A stretch of 5,543 nt of DNA, taken from Actinobacteria bacterium UBA4719 (GTDB lineage Bacteria > Actinomycetota > Actinomycetes > Actinomycetales > Dermatophilaceae). Below the pieces are notes generated by a model. That model saw only the letters and a program-made list of their open reading frames with translations, searched no databases and had not been told where the DNA came from. Position numbers and translations under genes: made by a program. This document shows, in pieces, positions 5,511-5,543 of this stretch. Numbering within the stretch: position 1 is the stretch's first letter; each line of letters starts with the position of its first letter. Where the stretch lies: the NCBI GenBank assembly GCA_002404345.1, contig DHJN01000099.1, positions 28,329 to 33,871 of the forward strand. Direction: 5' to 3'.

Positions 5511-5540
5511 CAGGCGCTCTACCAATTGAGCTATGTCCCC
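5468..5540 (-). tRNA. tRNA-Ala, anticodon TGC
   Basis: The reverse complement folds as a complete 73-nt cloverleaf: acceptor GGGGACA/TGTCTCC, D stem GCTC/GAGC, anticodon stem CCTGC/GCAGG with loop TTTGCAA (anticodon at 5505-5507 on the plus strand), T stem CGGGG/CCCCG with loop TTCGATT, and discriminator A at 5468. The acceptor contains the G3-U70 pair that is the main identity element of alanine tRNAs. The bases after the discriminator read CCC, so the CCA end is not encoded. The gene converges on int, with its 3' end facing the element, as expected for an integration target. Confidence 0.95.
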
Positions 5541-5543
5541 GAG

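Noticed and set aside
1..5543. CRISPR array, defence system, toxin-antitoxin pair or cargo gene
   Set aside because: There are no spaced repeats beyond the 8-bp pair near int, and all coding space is taken by transfer, replication, regulation and integration genes.

Overview
The window is very GC-rich with strong G/C bias at third codon positions, which points to a high-GC actinobacterium; the genus cannot be settled from the sequence. It reads as the int-proximal part of an actinomycete integrative and conjugative element (AICE, the pSAM2/SLP1 type) lying against the tRNA-Ala gene it appears to have integrated into. The evidence is the gene order and families: an FtsK/SpoIIIE-like DNA-transfer ATPase, a RepSA-like rolling-circle initiator, a small helix-turn-helix excisionase and a tyrosine recombinase, followed directly by the 3' end of a tRNA gene.

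Layout. Bases 1-48 probably hold the last 15 codons of an upstream gene. Then come a 107-aa protein of unknown function (48-371), a 65-aa protein with two membrane segments (368-565), the FtsK-like transfer gene (562-2032, broken by a one-base frameshift near 1517), a 108-aa WhiB-like iron-sulfur protein (2032-2358), the Rep initiator (2355-3947), xis (3944-4192) and int (4192-5376). The remaining 91 bases before the tRNA hold a pair of 8-bp direct repeats (candidate integrase arm sites) and a long hairpin that looks like the int terminator. A complete tRNA-Ala(TGC) gene lies on the minus strand at 5468-5540. No gene-free stretch exceeds about 100 bases, and I see no real minus-strand protein gene.

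How it works together. All genes point right, and every junction from the left edge to int is a 1-4 base overlap, so transfer, replication and excision/integration are probably one translationally coupled unit whose promoter lies left of the window. By analogy with pSAM2, Int and Xis would excise the element at the tRNA, Rep would replicate the circle by the rolling-circle mechanism, and the FtsK-like pump with small membrane proteins would move double-stranded DNA between mycelial cells. If the tra frameshift is real, this copy may no longer be self-transmissible although rep, xis and int look intact.

I found no CRISPR array, defence system, toxin-antitoxin pair or obvious cargo gene. The most notable points are the tra frameshift and its unusual in-phase readthrough into the WhiB-like gene, the WhiB-like protein placed between tra and rep, and the well-resolved att end.
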